A stretch of DNA of 64,000 nt from positions 372,001 to 436,000 of the forward strand of contig NZ_JAUSSN010000004.1 of assembly GCF_030812335.1 (NCBI RefSeq). Reading direction: 5' to 3'. Below, one piece after another: positions 41,973 through 49,883 of this stretch. The position numbers were made by a program, and so were the translations under genes. The notes beneath the pieces were generated by a model that saw only the letters and a program-made list of their open reading frames with translations, did no database searches and was not told the origin of the DNA. Each line of letters starts with the position of its first letter. The stretch's first letter is position 1. This DNA is from Pseudarthrobacter oxydans (lineage in GTDB: Bacteria; Actinomycetota; Actinomycetes; Actinomycetales; Micrococcaceae).

Positions 41973-44270
41973 ATGGCGACTGGTAAGAACCCTTTATTTG
42001 ACACGGCCACCACCCTCGGAAAGCTCTTTCTTTTCCTGGGCGTGAGCGCCATTTGTGGCGTCCTGGTGGCGGGACTGCTGGTCCCTGCGGCCGCCGTCAC
42101 CGGCAGCTCGGCCAGCGGATCGATCAAGTTTTTCGAGACGCTGCCGGCCGAACTGCAGGTCGACCCGCCGAGCCAGTCGACGTCGATCCTGGCCTCCGAC
42201 GGCAGCGTGATCGCCAACCTTTACGCCGAGAACCGCACCCGGGTCTCCCTCGACCAGATGTCGCCGTACATCAAGGACGCCGTCATCGCGATCGAGGACA
42301 GCCGCTTCTACGAGCACGGCGGCGTGGACACCACCGGCATCATGCGCGCCCTCGTCAGCACCGCCCGCGGCAACCGCCAGGGCGCGTCGACCATCACCCA
42401 GCAGTATGTGAACAACGTCATCAACTCCTCCCTCGAGGCCGAGGGCAAGAGCGACCAGGTCCTGCTGAACGGTGTAAACAAGGGTGTCGGCGACAAGCTG
42501 CGGGAAATGAAGCTCGCCATCGCACTGGAGAAGAAGTTCACCAAGGAGCAGATCCTGGAGGGCTACCTCAACATCGTGTTCTTCAACCGTGACGCATACG
42601 GCATCGAGGCTGCCTCCAAGTTCTTCTTCAGCACCACCGCCAAGGACCTGACCCTGCCGCAGGCCGCGCTGCTCGCCGGCCTGGTCAACAGCCCGTCGTT
42701 CTTCGACCCGATCAACAACCCGGAGAACGCCCAGTCCCGCCGGAACCTGGTGCTCGACTCCATGCTGACCCAGGGCAAGATCACGCGGGCCGACTACGAC
42801 GCCGCCGTGGCCACCCCGGTGGAAACGAAGATCACCCAGCCCCGCCAGGGCTGCGCCTACTCGTCGACAGCCCCGTACTTCTGCGACTACGTGCTGCACC
42901 TGATGCTGAACAACCCGGCCTACGGCGCCGACGCCGAGGAGCGCGAGCGGAAGGTCTTCCGCGGCGGCCTGACCATCAAAACCACCCTGGACCCGAACGC
43001 CCAGGCCGTGGCGCAGGCCCAGGTTGACGGTTCCGCCGGAGAGAACCCGGACAAGTGGGGCGCCTCGCTGGTTTCCGTGCAGCCGGGCTCCGGCAAGATC
43101 ATCTCGATGGCCCAGAACACGCAGTTCCTGGAGGCCGAAGGCAAGTTCAACAACGTCATCAACTTCAACGTGGACATGCGCGACGCCCAGGGCAACGACC
43201 TCGGCGGGCTGGGCGGGTTCCAGCCCGGCTCCACGATGAAGCCGTTCACCTTCGCCGCGTGGCTCAACGAGGGCAAGTCCATGAACACGATCCTGAACGG
43301 CACCGTGCGCAAGTATCCGCTGAACTACCGCTGGAAGAACACCTGCCCCACCCGGGTTGACGGCGCCTACAACACGGCCGAGAAGCGCCTGGGCGCGGCC
43401 GATGACCTGCAGAACGCCGAAGATGGCTATTACAAGAACATGAGCGTCGTCGACGGGCTGGCGAACTCGATCAACACGATGACCTTCGCCACGGCGGCGC
43501 AGGTCGACCTCTGCGGGATCCAGAAAATCGTCGACGCCGCGGGCATCCACGCCGGCCAGACCAACGAGCCCGTTCCGATGACGCGACTGTCCAACCTGAT
43601 CGGCGCCACCCAGACCTCGCCGCTGACCATGGCCAGCGCGTTCGCCACCTTCGCGAACGACGGGAAGTACTGCGAGCCGATCGCCATCGAATCGGTGACC
43701 GACACGACCGGCGCCCAGCTGCCGGCCCAAGCCACAAGCTGCCGCGACGCGATCAAACCCGAGGTTGCCCGCGGCGTGAGCTACGCGCTGCAGGAAGTCC
43801 TCAACCGCGGCTCCGGCTCGCTGATCAAGCCGCGGATCTCCACCCGGACCAGCTTCCCGATCGCCGCCAAGACCGGCACCAACGACCCCAACAACTCCAC
43901 CTGGGTGGTCGGCTACACCAGCGGCCTGGCGACTGCCTCCTGGTTCGGCGACGCGCTGGGCGGCCAGGACCGGCCGGGACGCAACCTGACCCTCAACGGC
44001 AAGTTCTACGACGCCATCGACGGTTACATGATCGCGGGCCCGCAGTTCTCGAACTACATGACCCAGGTGGCGCCGACCTACGGCACCGACCCGTTCACGG
44101 CCCCGCCGTCGAACCTGGTGACCGGTCCGGCCCCGGCACCCAGGCCATCCACCCAGGCGACGCCGGCGCCGTCCGGCTCCGCGCCGCCCAGCTCCGCCCC
44201 GGCAAGCCCGGCGCCGAGTGAGCCCGCTCCGCCGGGCCAGGACAAGAAGGAAGACGAGCCCAACCCGTGA
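41973..44270 (+). CDS. Class A penicillin-binding protein (transglycosylase/transpeptidase)
   Basis: This 765-residue bifunctional peptidoglycan synthase has an N-terminal signal-anchor (LGKLFLFLGVSAICGVLVAG). The GT51 transglycosylase domain has catalytic Glu in IAIEDSRFYEHGGVDTTGIM and RQGASTITQQYVNNVI. The penicillin-binding transpeptidase domain has catalytic Ser in QPGSTMKPFTFA, SxN motif SINTMTF and KTGT motif AAKTGTNDPNNSTWVV. A Pro/Ser/Ala-rich tail of about 55 residues follows, with no PASTA domain. ATG 41973 is 7 nt after TAAAGT. GTGA overlaps the next gene. The downstream phosphoesterase gene is the usual neighbour in Arthrobacter. Confidence 0.95.
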   Translation: MATGKNPLFDTATTLGKLFLFLGVSAICGVLVAGLLVPAAAVTGSSASGSIKFFETLPAELQVDPPSQSTSILASDGSVIANLYAENRTRVSLDQMSPYIKDAVIAIEDSRFYEHGGVDTTGIMRALVSTARGNRQGASTITQQYVNNVINSSLEAEGKSDQVLLNGVNKGVGDKLREMKLAIALEKKFTKEQILEGYLNIVFFNRDAYGIEAASKFFFSTTAKDLTLPQAALLAGLVNSPSFFDPINNPENAQSRRNLVLDSMLTQGKITRADYDAAVATPVETKITQPRQGCAYSSTAPYFCDYVLHLMLNNPAYGADAEERERKVFRGGLTIKTTLDPNAQAVAQAQVDGSAGENPDKWGASLVSVQPGSGKIISMAQNTQFLEAEGKFNNVINFNVDMRDAQGNDLGGLGGFQPGSTMKPFTFAAWLNEGKSMNTILNGTVRKYPLNYRWKNTCPTRVDGAYNTAEKRLGAADDLQNAEDGYYKNMSVVDGLANSINTMTFATAAQVDLCGIQKIVDAAGIHAGQTNEPVPMTRLSNLIGATQTSPLTMASAFATFANDGKYCEPIAIESVTDTTGAQLPAQATSCRDAIKPEVARGVSYALQEVLNRGSGSLIKPRISTRTSFPIAAKTGTNDPNNSTWVVGYTSGLATASWFGDALGGQDRPGRNLTLNGKFYDAIDGYMIAGPQFSNYMTQVAPTYGTDPFTAPPSNLVTGPAPAPRPSTQATPAPSGSAPPSSAPASPAPSEPAPPGQDKKEDEPNP

Positions 44271-45214
44271 CCGGGCTTGACTCGCTGGCAAGCCGCGCCC
44301 GGAGCATCGGGCGCGGCTTTGCCGTCACCGCCGCCGCCGGGGCCGTGGCTGGTGCCGCCGCCACCGGGTACGGACTGTGGGAGAAGAACAAGTTCGTGCT
44401 GCGCGAAGAGACCCTGCCGATCCTTCCGGCCGGCTTCGGCCCGATCCGGGTGCTGCACGTGAGCGACATCCACTTCGTACCCGGCCAGCACCGGAAGGCC
44501 GAATGGCTGTCCTCGCTGGCGGAGCTGAAGCCGGACCTGGTGGTGAACACCGGCGACAACCTCAGCCATGTCAAGGCCGTGGAACCCCTGCTGAAGTCGC
44601 TGCGCCCGCTGATGAAGTTCCCCGGCGTCTTCGTTCCCGGCTCCAACGACTACTTCGCGCCGCGGCTGAAGAACCCGGCGTCGTACTTCCTCGGGCCGTC
44701 CTCCAAACCCGAGGACCAGGCCCAGCTCGACTGGCCGCGGCTCCGCTCCGGCTTCGGGATGGGCGGCTGGGTGGACCTGACCAACCGCTGCCAGTCGCTC
44801 GTGATCAAGGGCCTGCGCGTGGACTTTTCCGGCGTGGACGATCCGCACCTGGGCCTCGAACGGTACGCCGGCTGGCCCAGGGGCACCAAGGGCCAGGACG
44901 CCAGACCGCACCTGCGGGTTGCCGTCATCCATGCCCCGTACCAGCGCGTCCTGGACCGTTTCACCGAGGACGGCGCCGACCTGCTGCTGGCCGGACACAC
45001 CCACGGCGGCCAGATCTGCGTTCCGGGATTCGGGGCCCTCGTCGCCAACTGCGACCTCCCGACCTGGCGCGCCAAGGGCCTGCACGACTGGGAAAGCAAG
45101 GGACGCACGACGCCGGTGAACGTCTCCGGCGGCATCGGCACCTCGCGTTTCGCCCCGGTCCGGATTGCCTGCAAGCCCGAGGCCGTGCTGCTCACGCTCA
45201 CCGCGCGTTCCTGA
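44267..45214 (+). CDS. Membrane-anchored metallophosphoesterase
   Basis: This 315-residue calcineurin-fold phosphoesterase has a hydrophobic N-terminus (AVTAAAGAVAGAAATGYGLW). The dimetal motifs are HVSDIHFVPGQ, VNTGDNLSHV, PGSNDYF, VIHAPYQR and the terminal AGHTHGGQICVP. The motifs place it near YkuE-type UDP-pyrophosphatases, which act on lipid-intermediate metabolism. GTG 44267 overlaps the penicillin-binding protein stop by 4 bp, suggesting co-translation and a cell-envelope role. Confidence 0.9.
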   Translation: MTGLDSLASRARSIGRGFAVTAAAGAVAGAAATGYGLWEKNKFVLREETLPILPAGFGPIRVLHVSDIHFVPGQHRKAEWLSSLAELKPDLVVNTGDNLSHVKAVEPLLKSLRPLMKFPGVFVPGSNDYFAPRLKNPASYFLGPSSKPEDQAQLDWPRLRSGFGMGGWVDLTNRCQSLVIKGLRVDFSGVDDPHLGLERYAGWPRGTKGQDARPHLRVAVIHAPYQRVLDRFTEDGADLLLAGHTHGGQICVPGFGALVANCDLPTWRAKGLHDWESKGRTTPVNVSGGIGTSRFAPVRIACKPEAVLLTLTARS

Positions 45215-45237
45215 GCCTGCCCGGCTCCCCCGGCACC

Positions 45238-45353
45238 ACGGGACATGCCCTCCCCTGGGCTCCACGGATGGGCATAGTGGGCCCATGTCCACTCCCCGCG
45301 CCCAAGACTGGACATGTCCCGCGGCGTGGGCTGGACATGTCCCCGGAGGCATG
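45238..45353. repeat. Intergenic GGACATG repeat cluster, locus B
   Basis: Between the phosphoesterase stop and the ABC-exporter promoter are GGGACATGCCC, ATAGTGGGCCCATGTCC, TGGACATGTCCCGCGG and TGGACATGTCCCCGGAGG. They match the motif family of loci A and C. This cluster lies between two co-oriented genes and precedes the exporter promoter. No ORF of interest is present. Confidence 0.75.
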
Positions 45354-45416
45354 GCGCGCCGGGCGCGCATTGCGGAATGTAATTACTGGGCGAGATCCTG
45401 ATGCTGTCCATTTTCA

Positions 45417-45432
45417 TGTGAACCCGGTCACC
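45417..45432. promoter_or_regulatory. Candidate Crp/GlxR binding site upstream of the ABC exporter
   Basis: TGTGA-ACCCGG-TCACC matches 9 of 10 half-site positions of the Crp consensus TGTGA-N6-TCACA. It lies 79 bp before the ABC exporter start and 8 bp upstream of TAGGGT (45441-45446), a possible -10 box, so it could act as a repressor there or as a class-I activator of a later promoter. A GTAGTT-N9-AACTAC inverted repeat (45445-45465) follows. Confidence 0.6.
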
Positions 45433-45510
45433 CGATGGCCTAGGGTAGTTGCTACAGGAAACTACATCCAGTTGCGTTAGATATCCGCACGTGCACTTGA
45501 AGAAGCAGGC

Positions 45511-47343
45511 ATGGCCAAGCAGACCTCATTTTTCTCCTCCATCAGCCGTCTCTACCCCCACGTCAAGCCGATCATTCCGCGGCTCGTCCTGGGGCTGCTC
45601 TGCGCCCTGCTCGCCAGCGTGGTGGCCCTGACCATCCCCCAGGTGCTGCGAGTGCTGGTCAACGAGTCCCTCCAGCCCGGCGGCAGCGCGGACGCCGTCT
45701 GGATCGCCTCCCTGATCATCCTTGGCCTCGGCATCGCCGAAGCCGGGCTGGTGGCGCTGCGCCGGCAGTTCGTGATCAACCCCGCCACCACCGTCGAGAC
45801 GCGGATGCGGGTGTCCCTCTATGACCACCTGCAGGACCTGACGGTCTCCTTCCACGACCGCTGGGGCTCCGGGCAGCTGCTCTCCCGCGCCATGACGGAC
45901 CTGAACTTCCTGCGCCGCTGGATGGCCTTCGGCGCCATCATGCTGGTGGTGACCACCCTGACCGTGGTGATCGGCGTTGTGGTCATGTTCACGATGAGCT
46001 GGCAGCTGGCGCTGATCTTCCTCGCCGCGGCCGTGCCGATCATGATCTACGGCTTCCGGTTCCGCACCCGCTTCAGCAAGGTGGCCCGCCGCAGCCAGGA
46101 CCAGGCCGGCGACCTCGCCACCACGGTCGAGGAATCCGTCCACGGGATCCGCGTGCTCAAAGCCTTCGGCCGCAGCCGCGAGGCGCTGGAGAACTTCAAC
46201 GAACAGGCCGAAGAGCTCCGCCAGACGGAGATCGTCAAGGCCAAGCACCTCGCGACCTTCAGCCTCGTCGTCACCCTCCTGCCCGAGCTGGCCCTCGGCG
46301 CCGGCCTCGTCGTCGGCGTCATGCTGGCCTCCACCGGCGAGCTGAGCATCGGCGCCCTCGTGGCGTTCTTCGCCACCGCCGCCGTGATCGCCACCCCGGT
46401 CGAGTTCTCCGGCATGCTGCTCGCCATGGCCCTCACCGCCAAGTCCGCCGTCGACCGGCACTTCGAGGTCATGGACGCGGCAAACACCATCACCAGCCCC
46501 GAACAGCCCCGCCGCCCCGCCGAGCTCAAGGGCGCCCTCAGCTTCAACGGCGCCAGCTTCGCCTATGAGGACGCCCCGGACAAGCCGATCCTCAAGGACA
46601 TCACCCTGGACATCCGGCCCGGCGAAACCATGGCCCTGGTCGGCATCACCGGCAGCGGCAAAAGCGCGCTGCTCCAGCTGGTCCCCCGGCTCTACGACGT
46701 CACCGACGGATCCATCACCATCGACGGGGTGGACCTGCGCGAGTTCAGCGTCGAGGAGCTCCGCACCGTGGTCGCCGTCGCGTTCGAGGACACCACCCTG
46801 TTCTCCAGCTCGGTCCGCGACAATGTTCTGCTCGGCGCCCCCTCCGGCCTCCCGGCCGAGCGCCGCGAGGCCGCCCTCGAGGAGGCGCTCGACGTCGCCC
46901 AGGCCCACTTCGCCTACTCGCTCCCGGACGGTCTGGACACCTTGATCGGCGAAGAGGGACTCAGCCTCTCCGGCGGGCAACGGCAGCGCATCGCCCTGGC
47001 CCGGGCCATCGCGGCCCGGCCCAGGGTCCTGGTCCTGGACGATCCGCTCTCCGCCTTGGACGTCCACACCGAGGAACTCGTCGAGACCAGGCTGCGGGCG
47101 GTGCTCACCGACACCACGACCCTGATCGTGGCCCATCGGCCCTCCACCGTGGCGCTGGCGGACCGGGTGGCGCTGCTGGAGGAGGGCCGGATCACCGCGG
47201 TCGGCACCCACACCGAACTGCTCACGGAGAACCGGCACTACCGTTACGTGATCGCCAGCCTCGACCCGGAACCGCGGGACCTGGACTCCGACCTGCTGGA
47301 CTCCGAACTGTCTGGGCTCAACGCCGAGGAGGTGTCCCGATGA
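45511..47343 (+). CDS. ABC exporter half-transporter 1 (degenerate nucleotide site)
   Basis: This 610-residue protein has an N-terminal six-helix membrane domain ([20 protein letters not shown] and [20 protein letters not shown]) and a C-terminal ATPase domain. Walker A is [13 protein letters not shown], signature [15 protein letters not shown], and Walker B is [13 protein letters not shown], where the usual catalytic Glu after the Asp is Asp. That predicts a catalytically impaired site, as in heterodimeric type IV exporters (BmrC, TM287). The next gene supplies the intact site. The substrate is not predictable. Its stop overlaps the start of the second half-transporter. Confidence 0.92.
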   Translation: MAKQTSFFSSISRLYPHVKPIIPRLVLGLLCALLASVVALTIPQVLRVLVNESLQPGGSADAVWIASLIILGLGIAEAGLVALRRQFVINPATTVETRMRVSLYDHLQDLTVSFHDRWGSGQLLSRAMTDLNFLRRWMAFGAIMLVVTTLTVVIGVVVMFTMSWQLALIFLAAAVPIMIYGFRFRTRFSKVARRSQDQAGDLATTVEESVHGIRVLKAFGRSREALENFNEQAEELRQTEIVKAKHLATFSLVVTLLPELALGAGLVVGVMLASTGELSIGALVAFFATAAVIATPVEFSGMLLAMALTAKSAVDRHFEVMDAANTITSPEQPRRPAELKGALSFNGASFAYEDAPDKPILKDITLDIRPGETMALVGITGSGKSALLQLVPRLYDVTDGSITIDGVDLREFSVEELRTVVAVAFEDTTLFSSSVRDNVLLGAPSGLPAERREAALEEALDVAQAHFAYSLPDGLDTLIGEEGLSLSGGQRQRIALARAIAARPRVLVLDDPLSALDVHTEELVETRLRAVLTDTTTLIVAHRPSTVALADRVALLEEGRITAVGTHTELLTENRHYRYVIASLDPEPRDLDSDLLDSELSGLNAEEVSR

Positions 47344-49169
47344 GCAGCGCAACCTTCGGCACCGCGAACGAGGACAACGCGCACCTGTCCAAAAGCGAGA
47401 GCAAGACCGTCCGGCGCCGCTCCCTGGCCCTGCTGGGCTCGCTCATCCGCCCGGTCCGCCGGCGCTTCTGGCTGACCATTGCCGCCGTCGTGCTGTCCCA
47501 GGCGGCGCGGGTCGCCGGGCCCGTGCTGATCGCCTTCGGCATCGACCGGGCCCTGCCCGCCCTGACCGCCGGCGACAACCTCCCGCTGCTGCTGACCGGC
47601 GTCGCCTACCTGGCCGCCGCCGTCGCGACCGCGTCCCTCACCGCCCTGTACGTGACCTCCACGGCGCGGCTGAGCCAGGCGATGCTGCTGGACCTGCGCG
47701 TCCGGGTGTTCCGGCACACCCAGCGGCTCAGCCTGGAATTTCACGAAAAGTACACCTCCGGGCGCATCATCGCCCGGCAGACCTCGGACCTGGAGGCGCT
47801 GCGCGAACTCCTGGACTCCGGGATCAGCTCGCTGGCCTCGGGGATGCTGTTTATGGTGTTCACAGCCGTGACCGTGTTCGCCCTCGACTGGCGCAGCGGG
47901 CTCCTGGTGCTGGCCGCCGGCGTGCCGATGTACTTCCTGGCCCGCTGGTACCAGAAGCACTCCCAGATCGCGTTCCGCGAATCCCGCGTCGTCTCGGCCC
48001 GGCTGATCGTGCACTTCGTCGAAACCATGACCGGCATCCGCGCGGTCAAGGCCTTCCGCAAGGAACCCGAAAACGCCGCACGCTACGCCGACCTCTCCGA
48101 GGACTACCGCAAGGTCACGGTCCGCTCCATCAACCTCAACGGCATCTTCCAGCCCGGCCTGGTGCTGATCGGCAACGTCTGCGTCGCCGTCGTGCTGCTC
48201 TTCGGCGGCTTCCGGGTGCTCAGCGGCGAGCTCGCCGTCGGTGTGCTGCTGGCCCTGATCCTGTCCACCAAACGTTTCTTCCAGCCGGTGGACCAGATGG
48301 CCATGTTCTACAACTCCTTCCAGAGCGCCCAGGCGGCGCTGGAGAAGGTCTCCGGGCTGCTCGAGGAGGTCCCCACCGTCCGTCCGCCCAAGAATCCGGT
48401 GGCCCTGCACGATGCCAAGGGAACCATCGACTTCAGGGGTGTGGAATTCCGCTACGGCGACGGCCCGGTCATCATCCCCACCATGGACCTGCACATCCCG
48501 GCCGGCCAGACCGTGGCGCTGGTGGGCCAGACCGGCGCCGGGAAGTCCACCTTCGCGAAGCTGATCGCCCGCTTCTATGACGTCTCCGCCGGCTCCCTCA
48601 CGCTCGACGGCGTGGACCTGCGGGAGCTGGCGACGGCGGATCTGCGCCGGAACGTCGTGATGGTCACCCAGGAGGCCTTCCTGTTCAGCGGCTCCGTCGC
48701 GGACAACATCGCCCTGGGCCGGCCCGGGGCCTCCCGCGAGGAGATCGAGGCCGCCGCGAAGGCCGTGGGGGCCCACGAGTTCATCCAGGAGCTCCCGGAA
48801 GGCTACGACACGGACGTCAACAAGCGCGGCGGCCGCGTCTCCGCCGGGCAGCGCCAGCTGATCAGCTTCGCCCGCGCCTTCCTGGCCCGGCCCGCCGTGC
48901 TGATCCTGGACGAGGCCACCTCCTCGCTGGACATCCCGTCCGAGCGGCTCGTGCAGGCCGGCCTCGCCAGGCTGCTGCAGGGAATCGGCGCCGACAGCGG
49001 CCGGACCGCCCTCATCATCGCGCACCGCCTGTCGACGGTGGAGACCGCCGACCGGGTCCTCGTGGTCCACGACGGGCGGGTCGTCGAGGACGGCACGCCG
49101 GAGCAGCTGATCGGCGGCGGCGGCCGCTTCGCGCAGCTGCACGGGGCCTGGAAGGACTCGCTGGTCTGA
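47340..49169 (+). CDS. ABC exporter half-transporter 2 (consensus nucleotide site)
   Basis: This 609-residue partner of the preceding protein has a six-helix domain ([20 protein letters not shown] and [19 protein letters not shown]) and an ATPase domain with Walker [20 protein letters not shown] and Walker [13 protein letters not shown] with the catalytic Glu. Its signature is a non-canonical [15 protein letters not shown] instead of LSGGQ. The asymmetric pair is the classic heterodimer: one good site from this Walker B plus the first protein's LSGGQ. ATGA overlap (47340-47343). It ends just before tRNA-Pro and, further on, the peptide locus. Confidence 0.92.
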   Translation: MSSATFGTANEDNAHLSKSESKTVRRRSLALLGSLIRPVRRRFWLTIAAVVLSQAARVAGPVLIAFGIDRALPALTAGDNLPLLLTGVAYLAAAVATASLTALYVTSTARLSQAMLLDLRVRVFRHTQRLSLEFHEKYTSGRIIARQTSDLEALRELLDSGISSLASGMLFMVFTAVTVFALDWRSGLLVLAAGVPMYFLARWYQKHSQIAFRESRVVSARLIVHFVETMTGIRAVKAFRKEPENAARYADLSEDYRKVTVRSINLNGIFQPGLVLIGNVCVAVVLLFGGFRVLSGELAVGVLLALILSTKRFFQPVDQMAMFYNSFQSAQAALEKVSGLLEEVPTVRPPKNPVALHDAKGTIDFRGVEFRYGDGPVIIPTMDLHIPAGQTVALVGQTGAGKSTFAKLIARFYDVSAGSLTLDGVDLRELATADLRRNVVMVTQEAFLFSGSVADNIALGRPGASREEIEAAAKAVGAHEFIQELPEGYDTDVNKRGGRVSAGQRQLISFARAFLARPAVLILDEATSSLDIPSERLVQAGLARLLQGIGADSGRTALIIAHRLSTVETADRVLVVHDGRVVEDGTPEQLIGGGGRFAQLHGAWKDSLV

Positions 49170-49242
49170 GACCTTACGGGCTGAGCGGCTTCTGATGCCG
49201 GCGCGCCGGCCGACCGATTTCGCATCCGGGGTCCTGATCGGA

Positions 49243-49248
49243 TACTCT
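49243..49248 (+). promoter_or_regulatory. Possible -10 box of tRNA-Pro
   Basis: TACTCT lies 28 bp before the mature tRNA 5' end with only a weak -35 region (TTTCGC, 19 bp away). Confidence 0.35.
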
Positions 49249-49275
49249 TGTGAAGTTGCTTTTGAAGTAACGGAT

Positions 49276-49352
49276 CGGGATGTGGCGCAGCTTGGTAGCG
49301 CGCGTCGTTCGGGACGACGAGGTCGCAGGTTCAAATCCTGTCATCCCGACCA
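49276..49352 (+). tRNA. tRNA-Pro (anticodon CGG), CCA encoded
   Basis: The cloverleaf is visible: acceptor CGGGATG/CATCCCG, D-arm GCGCAGCTTGGTAGCGC, anticodon stem CGTCG/CGACG with loop TTCGGGA (anticodon CGG at 49310-49312), T-arm GCAGG-TTCAAAT-CCTGT. The discriminator A is 49349 and CCA is 49350-49352. It reads proline CCG codons. tRNA genes are common integration sites, but no partial repeat of its 3' end or integrase is seen here. Confidence 0.95.
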
Positions 49353-49355
49353 ATC

Positions 49356-49394
49356 AAGAAGAGGGTCTTCCAGCTGGAAGGCCCTCTTCTTTTG
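49356..49394 (+). terminator. Intrinsic terminator of tRNA-Pro
   Basis: AAGAAGAGGG (49356-49365) pairs with CCCTCTTCTT (49382-49391); the inner CTTCCAG-CTGGAAG also pairs. A T-run follows (TTT). Confidence 0.9.
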
Positions 49395-49439
49395 CGCGCC
49401 CGGGGTTCCACCGGCCACCGCGCGGGGTTCGAAGGGCAT

Positions 49440-49482
49440 AAAAATAGCCCCGGGACAGGGTTCGCGCCTGCCCCGGAGCTAT
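49440..49482 (-). terminator. Intrinsic terminator of the repeat-peptide gene
   Basis: On the minus strand ATAGC-t-CCGGGgCAGG pairs with CCTGtCCCGGgGCTAT, followed by TTTTT (complement of 49440-49444). It ends 12 bp after the peptide stop codon, so the peptide gene has a dedicated terminator. Confidence 0.85.
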
Positions 49483-49493
49483 CAAGCTACTGT

Positions 49494-49739
49494 CTACATC
49501 GGGTCCGGCCAGTTGCCGATGTTGGTGGAGAAGGTCATCGGGTCCGGCCAGTTGCCGATGGCTGAGAGGCTGCCCTGGGTGGAACTCATGGGATCGGGCC
49601 AGTTGCCGATCGCCAGGGTGGTGCTGCCCATCGGGTCAGGCCAGTTGCCGATGGCGCTAATTGACAGGACTGCGGGAGCCGCTGCGGAGAGAGCCAGCGC
49701 CCCCGCCAGGGCGACGGAAGCTGCAATCTTCTTGATCAT
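49494..49739 (-). CDS. Secreted precursor with four IGNWPDPM repeats: candidate pheromone precursor
   Basis: This 81-residue protein has an N-terminal Sec signal: two Lys (MIKKIAA), hydrophobic SVALAGALALSAAAPAV and probable cleavage around APA-VLS. After it come four perfect octapeptides IGNWPDPM at residues 30-37, 44-51, 61-68 and 74-81, the last ending at the stop codon. Linkers are short and Ser/Thr-rich (GSTTLA, SSTQGSLSA, TFSTN). The repeat DNA differs at synonymous sites (for example CCT/CCC/CCG and GAC/GAT), so the peptide, not the DNA, is conserved. Start ATG 49739 has TGAGGA upstream. It is divergent from an HTH-TPR regulator. I infer a multi-copy secreted signal peptide released by proteolysis; no such family is known to me. 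Confidence 0.85.
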   Translation of the reverse strand: MIKKIAASVALAGALALSAAAPAVLSISAIGNWPDPMGSTTLAIGNWPDPMSSTQGSLSAIGNWPDPMTFSTNIGNWPDPM

Positions 49740-49804
49740 GTGGGTTCCTCAATACGGGTCGGAAACGCGAGTCGGACACATTACAAAGCCAGCACGAGCC
49801 CTTG

Positions 49805-49865
49805 TTGACATACATTGTAAAATGGCTTGCACAGAGACTGTCAAGCATTTAGTACAAAGACTGTC
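49805..49865. promoter_or_regulatory. Overlapping divergent promoters between peptide gene and regulator
   Basis: Plus strand: TTGCAC (49827-49832), 17 bp, TAGTAC (49850-49855) for the regulator. Minus strand: TTGACA (complement of 49839-49844), 19 bp, TACAAT (complement of 49814-49819) for the peptide gene. The two promoters interlock. Motifs that could be regulator sites are direct repeats AGACTGTC (49835-49842 and 49858-49865) and an inverted pair TTGTA (49815-49819) / TACAA (49853-49857). The region is AT-richer than the surroundings. Confidence 0.7.
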
Positions 49866-49883
49866 CGGAATTAGGAGGTATCC

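Noticed and set aside
41994..44291. 765-residue frame antisense to the penicillin-binding protein
   Set aside because: Composition (His/Gly/Val/Asp-rich, no domains) is that of an antisense shadow.
45379..45386. GTAATTAC palindrome upstream of the exporter
   Set aside because: Eight bases alone are too short to call an operator.
45526..47352. 608-residue frame antisense to ABC exporter 1
   Set aside because: Same antisense artefact; the sense frame carries all ABC motifs.
49276..49352. tRNA-Pro as an integration site for a mobile element
   Set aside because: No duplicated tRNA 3' end, integrase or phage gene is visible in the following 15 kb.
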